The notes: generated by a model from the letters alone, not told the origin. DNA of 64,000 nt from Allorhizobium borbori (GCF_014196535.1 NZ_JACIDU010000002.1:248001-312000), one strand, 5' to 3'; positions 18,645-27,938 are shown, numbered from the stretch's first letter. Program-made: numbers and translations.

Positions 18645-19672
18645 AGCCGCACCGGCTTCTTGCCTTGACGGCGCTGGCGCTGTGCCTTGGCGCCGGGGTT
18701 GCCGCCGCGCAATCCTCGCTCGGCATCGGCACCGCCGAACCCTCGTTCGACATTTCCGGCCCTTTCGGCCCGTTCCTCGCCTTCGTGAACCGCGAGCAGC
18801 AGGGCTTCTACCGGGCGCTGACAGGCGCGCTGATCGCCATGCGCGAAGACCCGTGGAAGCTCTCCGGTCTCGTCGGCCTCTCCTTCGCCTATGGCGTCTT
18901 CCACGCCGCCGGTCCCGGCCACGGCAAGGCGGTCATTTCCTCCTATATGATCGCCAACGAAACGCAGCTCCGGCGCGGCGTGGCCATTTCCTTCCTTTCC
19001 GCACTCGTACAGGGCCTGATGGCGCTGCTGCTTGTGGGGATTGCCTGGGTGGTGCTGCGCGGCACATCCGTTTCGCTGACTGCGGCAACGCAGGTCATGG
19101 AGCGCGCGAGCTTCGGACTGGTGATCCTGTTCGGCCTCTGGCTGCTTTACGGCAAACTGAAAACATTGCGGCTGCGCCCGGCCTCAACCGCCAGTGCCCT
19201 GTTCGATGGTGCCAGCACTTCCGCAATGAAGACAGGCCTCAGCTTTCGCGCCGAGGCTTGCGACGGCAGCACACAGACCGGCCCGGATGGCGTTTGCCTC
19301 GATTGCGGCGTGACGCATATGCCGAACCCTGAAAGCCTGAAAGGCGAACGCTTCAGCCTGCGCGAAGCCGCCTCCGCCACACTTGCGGTTGGTCTTCGCC
19401 CCTGCTCCGGCGCGCTGCTCGTCGTCAGCTTCTCGCTGCTGAACGGGCTTTATCTCGGCGGTGCACTTTCGGTCGCCGCCATGTCGCTCGGCACGGCGAT
19501 TACCGTTTCGATCCTCGCCGCACTCGCGGTCGGCGCCAAGGATGTGGCGTTGCGCTTCACCACCAGCGGCTCGAAAGCAGCGGGACGCATGAAGGCCGCC
19601 ATCGAGATCGGCGGCGCCCTTTTCGTAATCTTCGTGGGCGTAACGCTGCTGGCCGCTTCGCTGCAGGCGTAA
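18638..19672 (+). CDS. NicO-family nickel/cobalt transporter (RcnA-like)
   Basis: The 344-residue membrane protein has an N-terminal signal sequence, about six further membrane segments and the signature HAAGPGHGKAVISSY near residue 90 and GLRPCSGAL near residue 250. A soluble loop between them contains several Cys and a His (CDG, CLDCGVTHM) in place of the long His-rich loop of E. coli RcnA. Family members export or move Ni2+/Co2+. It overlaps the DUF1007 gene, and the pair looks like one metal-handling operon. The direction of transport cannot be read from the sequence. Confidence 0.85.
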   Translation: MLKPHRLLALTALALCLGAGVAAAQSSLGIGTAEPSFDISGPFGPFLAFVNREQQGFYRALTGALIAMREDPWKLSGLVGLSFAYGVFHAAGPGHGKAVISSYMIANETQLRRGVAISFLSALVQGLMALLLVGIAWVVLRGTSVSLTAATQVMERASFGLVILFGLWLLYGKLKTLRLRPASTASALFDGASTSAMKTGLSFRAEACDGSTQTGPDGVCLDCGVTHMPNPESLKGERFSLREAASATLAVGLRPCSGALLVVSFSLLNGLYLGGALSVAAMSLGTAITVSILAALAVGAKDVALRFTTSGSKAAGRMKAAIEIGGALFVIFVGVTLLAASLQA

Positions 19673-19705
19673 GCGCAAGCCGGAAAAAGTCTCCGGCCCC
19701 GCCCC

Positions 19706-20380
19706 TCACCCCGCGCGAAACGATTCCAGCTTGCGGATCTGCTTGCCGTCCGCATCGAAATTCTCCGGCGCCAGCCAGGCCTCGAAGGCGGCCTTCACCA
19801 CCGGCCACTCGCCATCGATGATCGAGAACCAGGCGGTATCGCGGTTCTTGTGCTTGGACAGCATATGCTGGCGGAAAAGCCCTTCATAGGTGAAGCCGTA
19901 GCGCTTCGCCGAGGCTTTGGACGGTTCGTTCTCGTTGTGGCACTTCCATTCGTAGCGGCGGTAGCCCAGATCATCGAAAACGTGCTTCGCCATGAGGTAA
20001 TGGACTTCCGTGGATAGCGGAGAGCGCGACATGGCCGGTCCGTGCGCCACACCGCCCACTTCCACCACGCCATTGGCGGGATCGGCGCGCATGTAGCTTG
20101 CCATGCCAACCACCTTGCCAGTGGCATTATCGCGGAAAACATGGATCAGCCAGTTGCCCTTGGTGCGGCAGGCATCGAGCCAGGCATCGAAATCCTCGAT
20201 CCCGCCGAAATCGTCATTGGTGAAATAGAGCAGCAGCGGATTGATGGCGAGACCGCCCATCGCATCCCACAACGCCTGCAGGTGCTTGTCCCGGTCATAG
20301 GGCTCGACCGTGACATAGCGGCCCGTGAGCGTTACCGGCTGCGGTGCGGGGCACCCCTTGAACTGACTGAGATCGCGCAT
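19706..20380 (-). CDS. GNAT acetyltransferase, RimJ/RimL type
   Basis: The 224-residue protein matches the RimJ/RimL-like branch of GNAT enzymes: TLTGRYVTVEPYD at the start, a VVGMASYMR core strand, HYLMAKHVFDDLGYRRYEWKC and SAKRYGFTYEGLFRQH around 140-185. These enzymes acetylate protein N-termini, amino acids or toxic analogues. The target here is unknown. It is convergent with the NicO gene; a small GC hairpin (GCCGGA/TCCGGC, 19679-19697) lies in the 33-base gap. Confidence 0.85.
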   Translation of the reverse strand: MRDLSQFKGCPAPQPVTLTGRYVTVEPYDRDKHLQALWDAMGGLAINPLLLYFTNDDFGGIEDFDAWLDACRTKGNWLIHVFRDNATGKVVGMASYMRADPANGVVEVGGVAHGPAMSRSPLSTEVHYLMAKHVFDDLGYRRYEWKCHNENEPSKASAKRYGFTYEGLFRQHMLSKHKNRDTAWFSIIDGEWPVVKAAFEAWLAPENFDADGKQIRKLESFRAG

Positions 20381-20415
20381 GGTTCCTCTCGATGCTTATG
20401 CTTTCGAGAAGGAAT

Positions 20416-20446
20416 AGGCCGGTTGCGCAGGCATGACAACCGGCCT
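20416..20446 (-). terminator. Hairpin downstream of the DUF533 gene
   Basis: A perfect 10-bp stem (AGGCCGGTTG/CAACCGGCCT) with an 11-base loop follows the stop of the minus-strand DUF533 gene. There is no T-run, so it may only stabilise the mRNA end. Confidence 0.5.
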
Positions 20447-20454
20447 TGGCACAA

Positions 20455-21159
20455 TCAGGCCTTGTGTGCGGATACCGTCGCTTCGATGTGATCGACCAGT
20501 GCGTCGGCAAGGCCAAGACGACCGGCAAGCAGATCGAGATAGCCGCGTTCCGCACGGCTGTCGGGCTCGATGGCAAGGCGGGAGGCGGTATAAAGCTCCA
20601 CCTTCTGCTCCTCGGTTTTCGCCGCACCGATCAGCGCATCGAGATCGGTGGGCGAAGCCAGTTCAGACGCGAGAAACGCCTCGGCCTCACCACCCAGCCC
20701 CACCGCATGGGCGCGATCCACGATCCGCGCACGCTCGGCCTCATCGATCTGACCATCGGCCTTGGCGGCGGCGATCATCGCGCGCACCAGAACCAGCACG
20801 AAATCATTGGAGAGAATTTCCGGCTCGAAACCCGATTCGACCGGCGGCGGCGCCAGCACCGGTGGCTCGTTCACCGGCGCATCCGGCGTTGCCGTCGCAG
20901 GCGCCTTGCCCTGCTGATAGTTTCTGTAGGCCTGATAGCCCAGCCCGGCAATGGCCGCGAGCCCGCCGACCACGGCGGCATTGCCCGCCAGCTTGCGCCC
21001 CGTCTTCGTGCCCAAAAGCACGGCGGCAATCGCCCCGGTCGCCAGCGGATTGTCCTTTGCGAGCTTTGTCGCGCCGGCCGCCTTGTCGCGAAGGGAGCCG
21101 GAGGTTCCCGGCACCTGCGTGCCCAGCAGTTGGTCGAGAAGCGTCTTGGGGTCGAACAT
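20455..21159 (-). CDS. DUF533/TerB-like protein (YebE type)
   Basis: The 234-residue protein has an N-terminal half with a glycine/alanine-rich hydrophobic segment (about 45-80), a Pro-rich linker (about 85-110) and a C-terminal TerB-like helical domain with the acidic ADGQIDEAERARI motif. E. coli YebE is a relative and is an envelope-stress-linked inner membrane protein with no assigned reaction. Here the gene is monocistronic with a strong hairpin after it. No EcfG-type promoter was seen upstream. Confidence 0.78.
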   Translation of the reverse strand: MFDPKTLLDQLLGTQVPGTSGSLRDKAAGATKLAKDNPLATGAIAAVLLGTKTGRKLAGNAAVVGGLAAIAGLGYQAYRNYQQGKAPATATPDAPVNEPPVLAPPPVESGFEPEILSNDFVLVLVRAMIAAAKADGQIDEAERARIVDRAHAVGLGGEAEAFLASELASPTDLDALIGAAKTEEQKVELYTASRLAIEPDSRAERGYLDLLAGRLGLADALVDHIEATVSAHKA

Positions 21160-21237
21160 CGTGCGGGCTCCTTATGCTCACGGTTTCCCGCATGACATAG
21201 GAAGCACCGCCCGATGAAAAAAGATGGGCTGCCGCGA

Positions 21238-21873
21238 TTATCTGAGCGCGGCGGCTTCCGCGGCAAGCTTGGTGATGCCGGCCCAATCACCGGCAACCAC
21301 CATGTCCTTGGGCGCGACCCAGGACCCGCCGACGCAAACGACGTTGGGCAGCGACAGATAGTCGTTGGCGTTCTTCAGCGAAATGCCACCCGTCGGGCAG
21401 AACTTCATATCGGCAATCGGCGAGGAAATGGCCTTGAGGAACGGCGCACCGCCCGACTGTTCCGCCGGGAAGAACTTCACCACGCGAAGACCGGCTTCGC
21501 GCGCCAGCATGATTTCGCTGGCCGAAGACGTGCCGGGCAGGAAAGGCACATCGCTCGCCTTGGCGGCGGCAAAAAGCGCAGGCGTCGCGCCGGGGCTGAC
21601 GATGAACTTGGAACCCGCCTTGACGGCGGCCTCATAATCCTCCGGGGAAAGAATGGTGCCGGCACCGACCAGCGTATCGGGCGAGCCCTCGGCGATGGCG
21701 CGGATGGCTTCGAGCGCGACCGGCGTGCGCAACGTCACTTCAATCGCCTTCAACCCTCCGGCAGCCAGCGCGCGCGCCAGTGGCACGGCATCCTCCACAC
21801 GTTCGATGATCAGCACCGGCATCACAGGCTGGCTCTTGAGAATGGAAAGGAGGGTCTCGGTCTTGTCGCTCAT
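21238..21873 (-). CDS. eda: 2-keto-3-deoxy-6-phosphogluconate aldolase
   Basis: The 211-residue protein is a complete class I KDPG aldolase: Glu45 in IEVTLRT, the GAGTIL strand and the Schiff-base Lys133 in VVKFFPAEQSGG, the same position as in E. coli Eda. It cleaves KDPG to pyruvate and glyceraldehyde 3-phosphate in the Entner-Doudoroff pathway, the main sugar route of rhizobia. No edd or zwf lies next to it in this window. A 10-bp palindrome (GGTTTAAACC, 21887-21896) lies directly upstream of its start and could be an operator. Confidence 0.93.
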   Translation of the reverse strand: MSDKTETLLSILKSQPVMPVLIIERVEDAVPLARALAAGGLKAIEVTLRTPVALEAIRAIAEGSPDTLVGAGTILSPEDYEAAVKAGSKFIVSPGATPALFAAAKASDVPFLPGTSSASEIMLAREAGLRVVKFFPAEQSGGAPFLKAISSPIADMKFCPTGGISLKNANDYLSLPNVVCVGGSWVAPKDMVVAGDWAGITKLAAEAAALR

Positions 21874-21990
21874 GAAATCTCGCCTTGGTTTAAACCGATT
21901 GAATTATCGCATGAATAAGCTGGAAGACTGTCATTGTCGATTCAAAAGCGTAACCTATAAGCCAAGCCTCGACTATATGGACCTGATGCG

Positions 21991-22479
21991 ATGGCAACGG
22001 AAATCGAGCGGAAGTTCCTAGTGAACGATGAGCAATGGAAAGCGGCGGTCCTGTCGCGTTCCAGCCTGACGCAGGCCTACCTGATGACCGGCGAGGACCG
22101 TTCGCTGCGGGTGCGGATCGAAAACGACAATCGGGCCACACTCTGTATCAAGATCGGCGTATCATCGCTGCAACGGGAGGAATTCGAGTATCCGGTCCCG
22201 GTTGCCGATGCGCGGGCGATGGTGAGGCAGGCCATAGGCAACGTCATCGAAAAGACGCGTCATCTCATCCATCACCATGGCTATCTCTGGGAGGTTGATG
22301 TCTATCACGGCGCCTATGCGGGTCTGGTGGTCGCAGAGGTCGAACTGGAACAGGCCGATGAGACGCCGCCCCTGCCGGACTGGGTTGGGCTGGAAGTAAC
22401 AGCCGACAAGCGTTATTCCAACGCCAGCCTCGCCACCTCAGACTGTTTCCGGGAGCTTTGCAATGGCCCTTCGTCTTGA
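21991..22479 (+). CDS. CYTH-domain triphosphatase-like protein
   Basis: The 162-residue protein has the CYTH signature EIERKF (E4-x-E6-x-K8) at its N-terminus and the alternating charged strands of the triphosphate tunnel fold (RVRIEN, CIKIG, EFEYPV, VDVYHG, VAEVELE). Bacterial single-domain members hydrolyse inorganic triphosphate. It overlaps the following CHAD gene by 17 bases; CYTH and CHAD are often fused, as in E. coli YgiF, and are here separate but coupled. No strong Shine-Dalgarno precedes the ATG. Confidence 0.87.
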   Translation: MATEIERKFLVNDEQWKAAVLSRSSLTQAYLMTGEDRSLRVRIENDNRATLCIKIGVSSLQREEFEYPVPVADARAMVRQAIGNVIEKTRHLIHHHGYLWEVDVYHGAYAGLVVAEVELEQADETPPLPDWVGLEVTADKRYSNASLATSDCFRELCNGPSS

Positions 22480-23359
22480 TCCGACCACCCTGACCGACGC
22501 GAAGCTGCGCGCCGGCGTGGGCAAGGCGCTGACCGAAATGATCACCGGCCTGACGGACCAACCACAGGGGCAGCACATCGCCATCCACGAAGCGCGCAAG
22601 ACGCTGAAGCGCCTGCGCGCACTCTACCGACTGATCGCCGATGGCGACAAGCACTTTTGCGAGCGGGAAAGCGCCCGGCTGCGCGATGTGGCCCGGCATC
22701 TGGCCAGCGGTCGTGAAGCCGCAGCCTTTGCCGAAACCGCGCGCTGGCTGGTTTCGCAGGCAAGGTCGGCGGACGAGACCGCGCTCGTAACCCGCATTGC
22801 GACGGCGCTCGAAGCCCGGCGCGATGCGTTGAGCGACGCCGATGTGGCGCAACAGATTGCCCTGGCTGTCGGCGATTGCCAGGCCGCCATGGAGGGCGCC
22901 GGCGAACTTTCACTTCCCGATAGCCGCAAGAAGATGGCCCGGCGCGTGGCGGGCGGCTGGCAACGCGCGCTGCGGCAGGGGCGACGCGCCCTTTCGCCGC
23001 TGACGGTGGATGCGGATGCAGACGCGTTCCACGAATTGCGCAAATGCATCCAGCGCCTCAATGCCTATCACGACCTGCTGCGTCCCCTCTGGCCGCAGGC
23101 GATGATCGCGCGGCAGGACAAGTTGCGCGACCTGATCGACACGCTCGGCCGTGAGAACGATCTGGCCGGCATCGCCGCGCTGATGGGCCGGGAGCCGCAG
23201 CATTTCGGTGAGGCCATCGAGCAGGTGGTGTTCCAGCGCATCCTGGCAAAGCGACGTCAGGCGTTGCGGCTTGCCGCCCTCCAGCAGGCCGCGAAGGTGT
23301 ATGCCACCGATCCGCAGGAGGATGCCAGCCGGATCGAGGTGCTCTGGCGCGCGGCTTGA
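22463..23359 (+). CDS. CHAD-domain protein
   Basis: The 298-residue protein has two CHAD helical repeats, each with conserved basic helices ([16 protein letters not shown] near 40 and [11 protein letters not shown] near 195). CHAD domains bind polyphosphate. The gene overlaps the CYTH triphosphatase gene, which suggests the two act on polyphosphate or triphosphate together. There is no signal peptide or membrane segment, so it should be cytosolic or granule-associated. Confidence 0.87.
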   Translation: MALRLDPTTLTDAKLRAGVGKALTEMITGLTDQPQGQHIAIHEARKTLKRLRALYRLIADGDKHFCERESARLRDVARHLASGREAAAFAETARWLVSQARSADETALVTRIATALEARRDALSDADVAQQIALAVGDCQAAMEGAGELSLPDSRKKMARRVAGGWQRALRQGRRALSPLTVDADADAFHELRKCIQRLNAYHDLLRPLWPQAMIARQDKLRDLIDTLGRENDLAGIAALMGREPQHFGEAIEQVVFQRILAKRRQALRLAALQQAAKVYATDPQEDASRIEVLWRAA

Positions 23360-23429
23360 CGAAAGGCAAAGCTTGCGCAGCCAAGGGAATCCGATTGCGA
23401 AAAGCCCGCCAAAGCGGTATTTCCCGCCC

Positions 23430-24374
23430 ATGACCGAGAGCACCACACTTCCCCGCCCCGAAACGCACGGCTCCTTCCTCGTGGCCGCGCTTTACCATTT
23501 CGCGACCGTGCCGGACCATGCTGCCCTGCGCGAACCGTTGCAGGCGTTGTGCGAGGAAAACGGCGTCAAGGGCACGCTGCTTCTGGCCCGCGAAGGCATC
23601 AACGGTACCATTGCCGGCCCGGATGCAGGCATTCGCAAAGTGCTGGCCTTCCTTCGCAGCAAGCCGGAATTTGCCGCGTTGGAACACAAGGAAAGCCGCG
23701 CTTCGAAAATGCCGTTCCTGCGCATGAAGGTTCGGCTGAAGAAGGAAATCGTCACGATGGGCGTCGAGGATATCGACCCCAACAAGATCGTCGGCACCTA
23801 TCTGAACCCGCGCGAATGGAATGAACTGATCACCGATCCCGATACGATCCTGATCGACACCCGCAACGATTACGAAACGGCCATCGGCATCTTCAAGGGC
23901 GCGGTCGATCCCGACATCAAGACCTTCCGCGAGTTTCCGGACTGGGTGCGCAACAATCCCGGCCTGCACAACAAGCCGAAGATTGCCATGTACTGCACTG
24001 GCGGCATTCGCTGCGAGAAGGCGACCGCCTTCATGAAGCAGGAAGGTTTCGACGAGGTCTATCACCTCAAGGGCGGCATCCTGAAATATCTGGAGGAAAT
24101 GCCGGAGGAGGAAAGCCTGTGGGAAGGCGCCTGCTTCGTCTTCGACGAGCGCGTATCCATCACCCATGGCCTGAAGGAAGGCGAGCACACGCTCTGCCAC
24201 GCCTGCCGCTATCCGCTGACGGAGGAAGACCGCCGCTCGCCGCTCTACGAGGAGGGTGTCACCTGCCCCCATTGCCATGGCAAGCACGCCGCCGCCGATC
24301 TCGATCGCTACCGGCAGCGCCAGAAGCAGATCGAACTGGCCAGGCAGCGCGGTACCCGCCACATCGGCAGTTGA
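23430..24374 (+). CDS. trhO: tRNA uridine-34 hydroxylase, rhodanese-like
   Basis: The 314-residue protein matches the TrhO/YceA family: an N-terminal acylphosphatase-like domain (about 12-110, [17 protein letters not shown]), a rhodanese domain (about 125-230) with the active-site loop [10 protein letters not shown] (Cys189) and a C-terminal Cys-rich tail with CHAC and CPHC pairs that could bind zinc. TrhO uses O2 to hydroxylate uridine at the wobble position of certain tRNAs. The ATG at 23430 was chosen because homologues start near this point; upstream frame continuation is out of context. It lies 70 bases after the CHAD gene. Confidence 0.88.
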   Translation: MTESTTLPRPETHGSFLVAALYHFATVPDHAALREPLQALCEENGVKGTLLLAREGINGTIAGPDAGIRKVLAFLRSKPEFAALEHKESRASKMPFLRMKVRLKKEIVTMGVEDIDPNKIVGTYLNPREWNELITDPDTILIDTRNDYETAIGIFKGAVDPDIKTFREFPDWVRNNPGLHNKPKIAMYCTGGIRCEKATAFMKQEGFDEVYHLKGGILKYLEEMPEEESLWEGACFVFDERVSITHGLKEGEHTLCHACRYPLTEEDRRSPLYEEGVTCPHCHGKHAAADLDRYRQRQKQIELARQRGTRHIGS

Positions 24375-24383
24375 AACCAGCAA

Positions 24384-24407
24384 AAAACCCGCCTTCCGGC
24401 GGGTTTT
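24384..24407. terminator. Bidirectional terminator between trhO and metQ
   Basis: A perfect stem AAAACCCGCC/GGCGGGTTTT with loop TTCC ends in A and T runs on both sides and serves the convergent genes. Confidence 0.85.
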
Positions 24408-24432
24408 CCATGTCGGTGGCAGAACGCGTCAC

Positions 24433-25212
24433 TTACCAGGACGGAATGACCGAGCCGTTGAACTTTTCGAGAATGAAGGCCTTCACCTCGGGGCTCTGAT
24501 AGCTCTCGACAAAGGTCTTCACCCACGGCTTGTCCTTGTCTTCGGCGCGCACGGCGATGACGTTGGCATAGGGCGACTTCTCGCTCTCGATGGCGATCGC
24601 ATCCTTCTTCGGGTTCAGCCCGGCCTGCGAGGCGTAGTTCGTGTTGATCACAGCGGCATCGACATCGGCCAGCGCGCGCGGCAGTTGCGCGGCTTCAAGT
24701 TCTGCGAACTCGAGCTTCTTCGGGTTTTCGATGACATCCGCCGGCGTCACCTTCAGTCCGGCTTCCGGCTTCACCTTGATAAGGCCCTTGCTGGCCAGCA
24801 CGAGAAGGGCGCGGCCACCATTGGTCGGGTCGTTCGGAATGGCGACGGTTGCACCGTCCTTCAACTCGTCGAGGCTCTTGATCTTGCTGGAATAGACACC
24901 CATCGGCGTGGTGATGGTGGTGCCGACGCTGACGATCTTGAAGCCACGATCGGCAACCTGATTGTCGAGATAGGGCTGGTGCTGGAAGGAATTGACATTG
25001 AGTTCGCCATCGTTCAGCGCCTGGTTGGGCACCACGTAGTCGGAAAACTCGATGACGTCGAGGTCGAGGCCCTTCTCGGCCGCGATACCCTTGACCTGTT
25101 CCATGATCTGGGCGTGCTCACCGGGCGTGACGCCGACCTTCAGCGTTTCAGCAAGTGCGCCGGATGCACCGGCAAGCACGGAAAGGGCAGCCGCAAGCAA
25201 AATTCTCTTCAT
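24433..25212 (-). CDS. metQ: Methionine-binding protein of ABC transporter, second copy
   Basis: The 259-residue protein is a MetQ/NlpA-family receptor: KVGVTPGEHAQI after the signal, FSDYVVPNQALNDGELN, NSFQHQPYLDNQ and the substrate-contact region AVINTNY near residue 195. It has a normal signal peptide cut after GALA and no lipobox Cys, unlike E. coli MetQ. It is the second of two tandem receptor genes after metNI, 71 bases downstream of the first, and both are full length. The two probably differ in ligand preference (L-methionine, D-methionine or derivatives); this is inference. Confidence 0.88.
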   Translation of the reverse strand: MKRILLAAALSVLAGASGALAETLKVGVTPGEHAQIMEQVKGIAAEKGLDLDVIEFSDYVVPNQALNDGELNVNSFQHQPYLDNQVADRGFKIVSVGTTITTPMGVYSSKIKSLDELKDGATVAIPNDPTNGGRALLVLASKGLIKVKPEAGLKVTPADVIENPKKLEFAELEAAQLPRALADVDAAVINTNYASQAGLNPKKDAIAIESEKSPYANVIAVRAEDKDKPWVKTFVESYQSPEVKAFILEKFNGSVIPSW

Positions 25213-25248
25213 GGATATTTCCTCTGATTTTCTTATGGGCAGTCAGAC

Positions 25249-25268
25249 CCCGCCGGCAGGCCGGCGGG
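25249..25268 (-). terminator. Strong hairpin between the two metQ genes
   Basis: A perfect 8-bp GC stem (CCCGCCGG/CCGGCGGG, loop CAGG) follows the first metQ. It has no T-run, and its likely role is partial termination or mRNA protection that changes the ratio of the two receptors. Confidence 0.55.
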
Positions 25269-25283
25269 AATACGGTTCGGCTA

Positions 25284-26072
25284 TCACCAGGTGGGCGTGA
25301 TCGCGCCCTTGAACTTTTCCAGCACGAAGGCCTTCACCTCGTCGCTGTGATAGCTTTCCACGAAGGTCTTCACCCACGTTTCATCCTTGTCCTTCGCCCG
25401 CACGGCGATGACACCGACGTAGGGAGCCTTCGTATCTTCCTGGAAAATGCCGTCCGTCTTCGGGTTGAGGCCGGCGGCAAGGGCGTAATTGGTGTTGATG
25501 AGCGAAACGTCGACATCATCCAGCGAGCGCGGAAGCTGGGCGGCATCGAGTTCGACGATGTTGAGGTTCTTCGGATTGCCGGTCACATCGGCCAGCGACG
25601 CCTTGACGCCAACGCCGTCCTTGAGGGTGATGAGCTTCTGGTCGGCCAGCATCAGCAGGGCGCGCGCGCCGTTGCTCGGATCGTTCGGAATGGCGACGGA
25701 GGCGCCGTCCTTCAACTCGGCGAGCGACTTGATCTTCTTGGAGTAGCCGGCCATCGGAAAGTTCACCGACTTCGCGACGCTGACGAGATCGTAACCGCGA
25801 TCCTTCACCTGATTGTCGAGATAGGGCTGGTGCTGGAAGGAGTTGATGTCGATGTCGCCATCGTTCAGCGCCTGGTTAGGCACCACATAGTCGGAGAACT
25901 CGACCACATCGAGATCGAGCCCCTTCTTGGCGGCCACTTCCTTCACCTTTTCGACGATCTGTGCGTGGGGACCGGGCGTCACGCCGACCTTCTTGGTCTC
26001 GGCAAGCGCCGAACCGGTGGAAAACAGAGCGGCAAGCGCCGCGACAGCAATCAGTTTCTTCATGGAAAACAC
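25284..26072 (-). CDS. metQ: Methionine-binding protein of ABC transporter, first copy
   Basis: The 262-residue protein has a signal peptide (ending SALA) and the full MetQ/NlpA receptor fold, with the same landmark motifs as the downstream copy: KVGVTPGPHAQI, FSDYVVPNQALNDGDID and INTNYALAAG. It lies 15 bases after metI with AAGGAG before the ATG, so it is the receptor most tightly coupled to the permease and ATPase. The downstream copy is clearly a paralogue: long stretches are identical, and they diverge mainly in residues lining the pocket region. Confidence 0.9.
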   Translation of the reverse strand: MFSMKKLIAVAALAALFSTGSALAETKKVGVTPGPHAQIVEKVKEVAAKKGLDLDVVEFSDYVVPNQALNDGDIDINSFQHQPYLDNQVKDRGYDLVSVAKSVNFPMAGYSKKIKSLAELKDGASVAIPNDPSNGARALLMLADQKLITLKDGVGVKASLADVTGNPKNLNIVELDAAQLPRSLDDVDVSLINTNYALAAGLNPKTDGIFQEDTKAPYVGVIAVRAKDKDETWVKTFVESYHSDEVKAFVLEKFKGAITPTW

Positions 26073-26087
26073 TCCTTGGGATGAATG

Positions 26088-26756
26088 TCAGTTCTTGCGG
26101 GTTCGTTTGTCGAAGTGGCGGGCGAGCCTGTCACCGGCGCTCTGTACCGCCTGCACGAGCAGGATGAGGACGATGACCACGGCCAGCATCACCTCCGGCA
26201 TGAAACGCTGATAGCCATAGCGAATACCGAGATCGCCGAGACCGCCGCCGCCCACCGCACCGACCATGGCCGAATAGCCGATGAGACTGACGACGGTCAG
26301 CGTGAGGCCAAGGATGAGGCCGGGGCGTGCTTCAGCCAGCAGCACCTTGACGACGATCTGCACCGGCGTCGCGCCCATGGCGCGGGCGGCCTCGATCAAC
26401 CCCTTGTCCACCTCGCGGATCGAGCCTTCGACCAGACGCGCGAAGAAGGGAATGGTGGCGATGGTGAGCGGCACGATGGCCGCCGACGTGCCGATGGAGG
26501 TGCCAGCGATCATCCGTGTGAACGGAATGATGGCGACGACGAGAATGATGAAGGGCGTCGAACGCGCCGCATTGACGATGAGGCCGACGATGCGGTTCAC
26601 CTGCGGCGCTTCGAAAAGTTCGCCCTTGCCGCTCGTGGCCAGAAAAATGCCGATGGGCAGGCCGATCAGCGAACCGATGATGCCCGATACCAGCACCATG
26701 TGCAATGTCTGCCACAGCGCCTTGCCGAGCAGCGAAAGAAGCATGTCATACGCCAT
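26088..26756 (-). CDS. metI: Methionine ABC transporter permease
   Basis: The 222-residue inner membrane protein has five hydrophobic segments and the ABC permease EAA-like loop [24 protein letters not shown] around 135-160. It forms the homodimeric channel of the MetNIQ importer. Its start overlaps the end of metN by 11 bases, and metQ follows after 15 bases, so translation is coupled across the unit. Confidence 0.92.
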   Translation of the reverse strand: MAYDMLLSLLGKALWQTLHMVLVSGIIGSLIGLPIGIFLATSGKGELFEAPQVNRIVGLIVNAARSTPFIILVVAIIPFTRMIAGTSIGTSAAIVPLTIATIPFFARLVEGSIREVDKGLIEAARAMGATPVQIVVKVLLAEARPGLILGLTLTVVSLIGYSAMVGAVGGGGLGDLGIRYGYQRFMPEVMLAVVIVLILLVQAVQSAGDRLARHFDKRTRKN

Positions 26757-27831
26757 AGCCGATGACCTCCGTCGTCAGACCGGTTTCAGCATAGAAACGG
26801 GCCGCGCGCTCCAGCACGGCCGGTTCGGCGGGATAGGACACGACCAGCGAACCGAAGGGCTCGCCGGCAATCTCATCGATGGCCCCGGCCAGAATGTTCA
26901 CGTCCGGGCCGATTTCGGCCACCAGCCGCGCCGTCAGCGGCTGGAAAGCGGTTTCGCCGAAGAAGACGAGCCGCACCAGCGCCCGGTCGCCCGGCTGCGG
27001 AGCGGGCTTCAGATCGGCACTGATCCACTCCGGAAGCTTTGCTCCGCCGGAGGCCGCCGAAAGCAGGCTGCGTGTCGTTTCGTGCTGCGGACGGGTGAAA
27101 ACGTCGAAGGTGCGTCCCTGCTCCACGATCCGCCCGCCATCGATCACCGCCACATCGCTTGCCACCGTCTTCACCACTTCCATTTCGTGGGTGATGAGAA
27201 GAACGGTCAGCCCGAGATCGGCATTGATGCGCTTCAGAAGCTCGAGGATCGACTGGGTGGTTTCCGGATCGAGCGCCGAGGTCGCCTCGTCGGAAAGCAG
27301 CAGCTTCGGGGACGTGGCAAGTGCGCGGGCGATGCCGACGCGCTGCTTCTGCCCGCCCGAAAGCTCGGCCGGATAACGTCCCGCCTTGTCCGACAGGCCG
27401 ACGAGATCGAGCAACGGCAGAACCTTCGCGCGGATCGCATCGGCGCCGACACCGGCAATCTCCAGCGGCAGGGCCACATTGTCGAAGGCGGTACGCGACG
27501 ACAGCAGGTTGAAGTGCTGGAAGATCATGCCGACTTCGCGGCGAAGGGCACGAAGACCGGCGGCATCCAGCGCCGCAACATCGACGCCATCGACAAAGAC
27601 CTTGCCTGCGCTCGGCACTTCCAGCCCGTTGACGAGGCGGATCAACGTTGATTTGCCCGCACCGGAACGGCCGATGATGCCGGCAATCGCGCCACGCTGC
27701 ACGGTGTAGTCGACCCCGGTCAGCGCCGTGAACGCCGGATGCCCGCCGGTTCCACCGAAGGTCTTTCCGACCGCCTCGAAGCGGACCATGGGAGTGGCAT
27801 TCACATCAACCGAGGGAGACAACGCGTTCAT
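26746..27831 (-). CDS. metN: Methionine ABC transporter ATP-binding protein
   Basis: The 361-residue ATPase has Walker A ([12 protein letters not shown], about 54-65), the signature [15 protein letters not shown], Walker [12 protein letters not shown] and the switch His (ITHEMEVV). The C-terminal part (about 265-361) fits the NIL regulatory domain, which binds methionine and inhibits uptake when the cytosolic pool is high. It is the first gene of metN-metI-metQ-metQ. A tiny 16-codon open frame ends in a TGA that overlaps its ATG, and a leader-peptide attenuator lies just upstream. Confidence 0.93.
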   Translation of the reverse strand: MNALSPSVDVNATPMVRFEAVGKTFGGTGGHPAFTALTGVDYTVQRGAIAGIIGRSGAGKSTLIRLVNGLEVPSAGKVFVDGVDVAALDAAGLRALRREVGMIFQHFNLLSSRTAFDNVALPLEIAGVGADAIRAKVLPLLDLVGLSDKAGRYPAELSGGQKQRVGIARALATSPKLLLSDEATSALDPETTQSILELLKRINADLGLTVLLITHEMEVVKTVASDVAVIDGGRIVEQGRTFDVFTRPQHETTRSLLSAASGGAKLPEWISADLKPAPQPGDRALVRLVFFGETAFQPLTARLVAEIGPDVNILAGAIDEIAGEPFGSLVVSYPAEPAVLERAARFYAETGLTTEVIGYGV

Positions 27832-27878
27832 AGCGCCCCCTCTGCCGCAACCGGCGCGAAACGGGACTGTTCGATCAT
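27828..27878 (-). CDS. Short coupled open frame upstream of metN
   Basis: Sixteen codons ([16 protein letters not shown]) begin at ATG 27878, just after the attenuator T-run, and end in a TGA overlapping the metN ATG as ATGA. The junction could couple metN translation to this frame. The ribosome-binding site is weak (CAGAG), so it may not be translated. Confidence 0.3.
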   Translation of the reverse strand: MIEQSRFAPVAAEGAL

Positions 27879-27890
27879 GGGAAAACTCTG

Positions 27891-27933
27891 AAAAAAAGAG
27901 AGGGCGTTCATCCGCCCGTCAAACGGGTGGCGG
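27891..27933 (-). promoter_or_regulatory. Transcription attenuator of metNIQQ
   Basis: On the minus strand a terminator hairpin GGGCG/CGCCC (27917-27913 with 27906-27902, loop of 6) is followed after TCTC by seven T residues. A competing hairpin uses the same 5' arm: CCGCC/GGCGG (27933-27929 with 27916-27912), enclosing an alternative CCCG/CGGG stem. The two cannot form together, which is the usual attenuator layout. It lies between the leader peptide and metN. Confidence 0.6.
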
Positions 27934-27938
27934 TTCAA

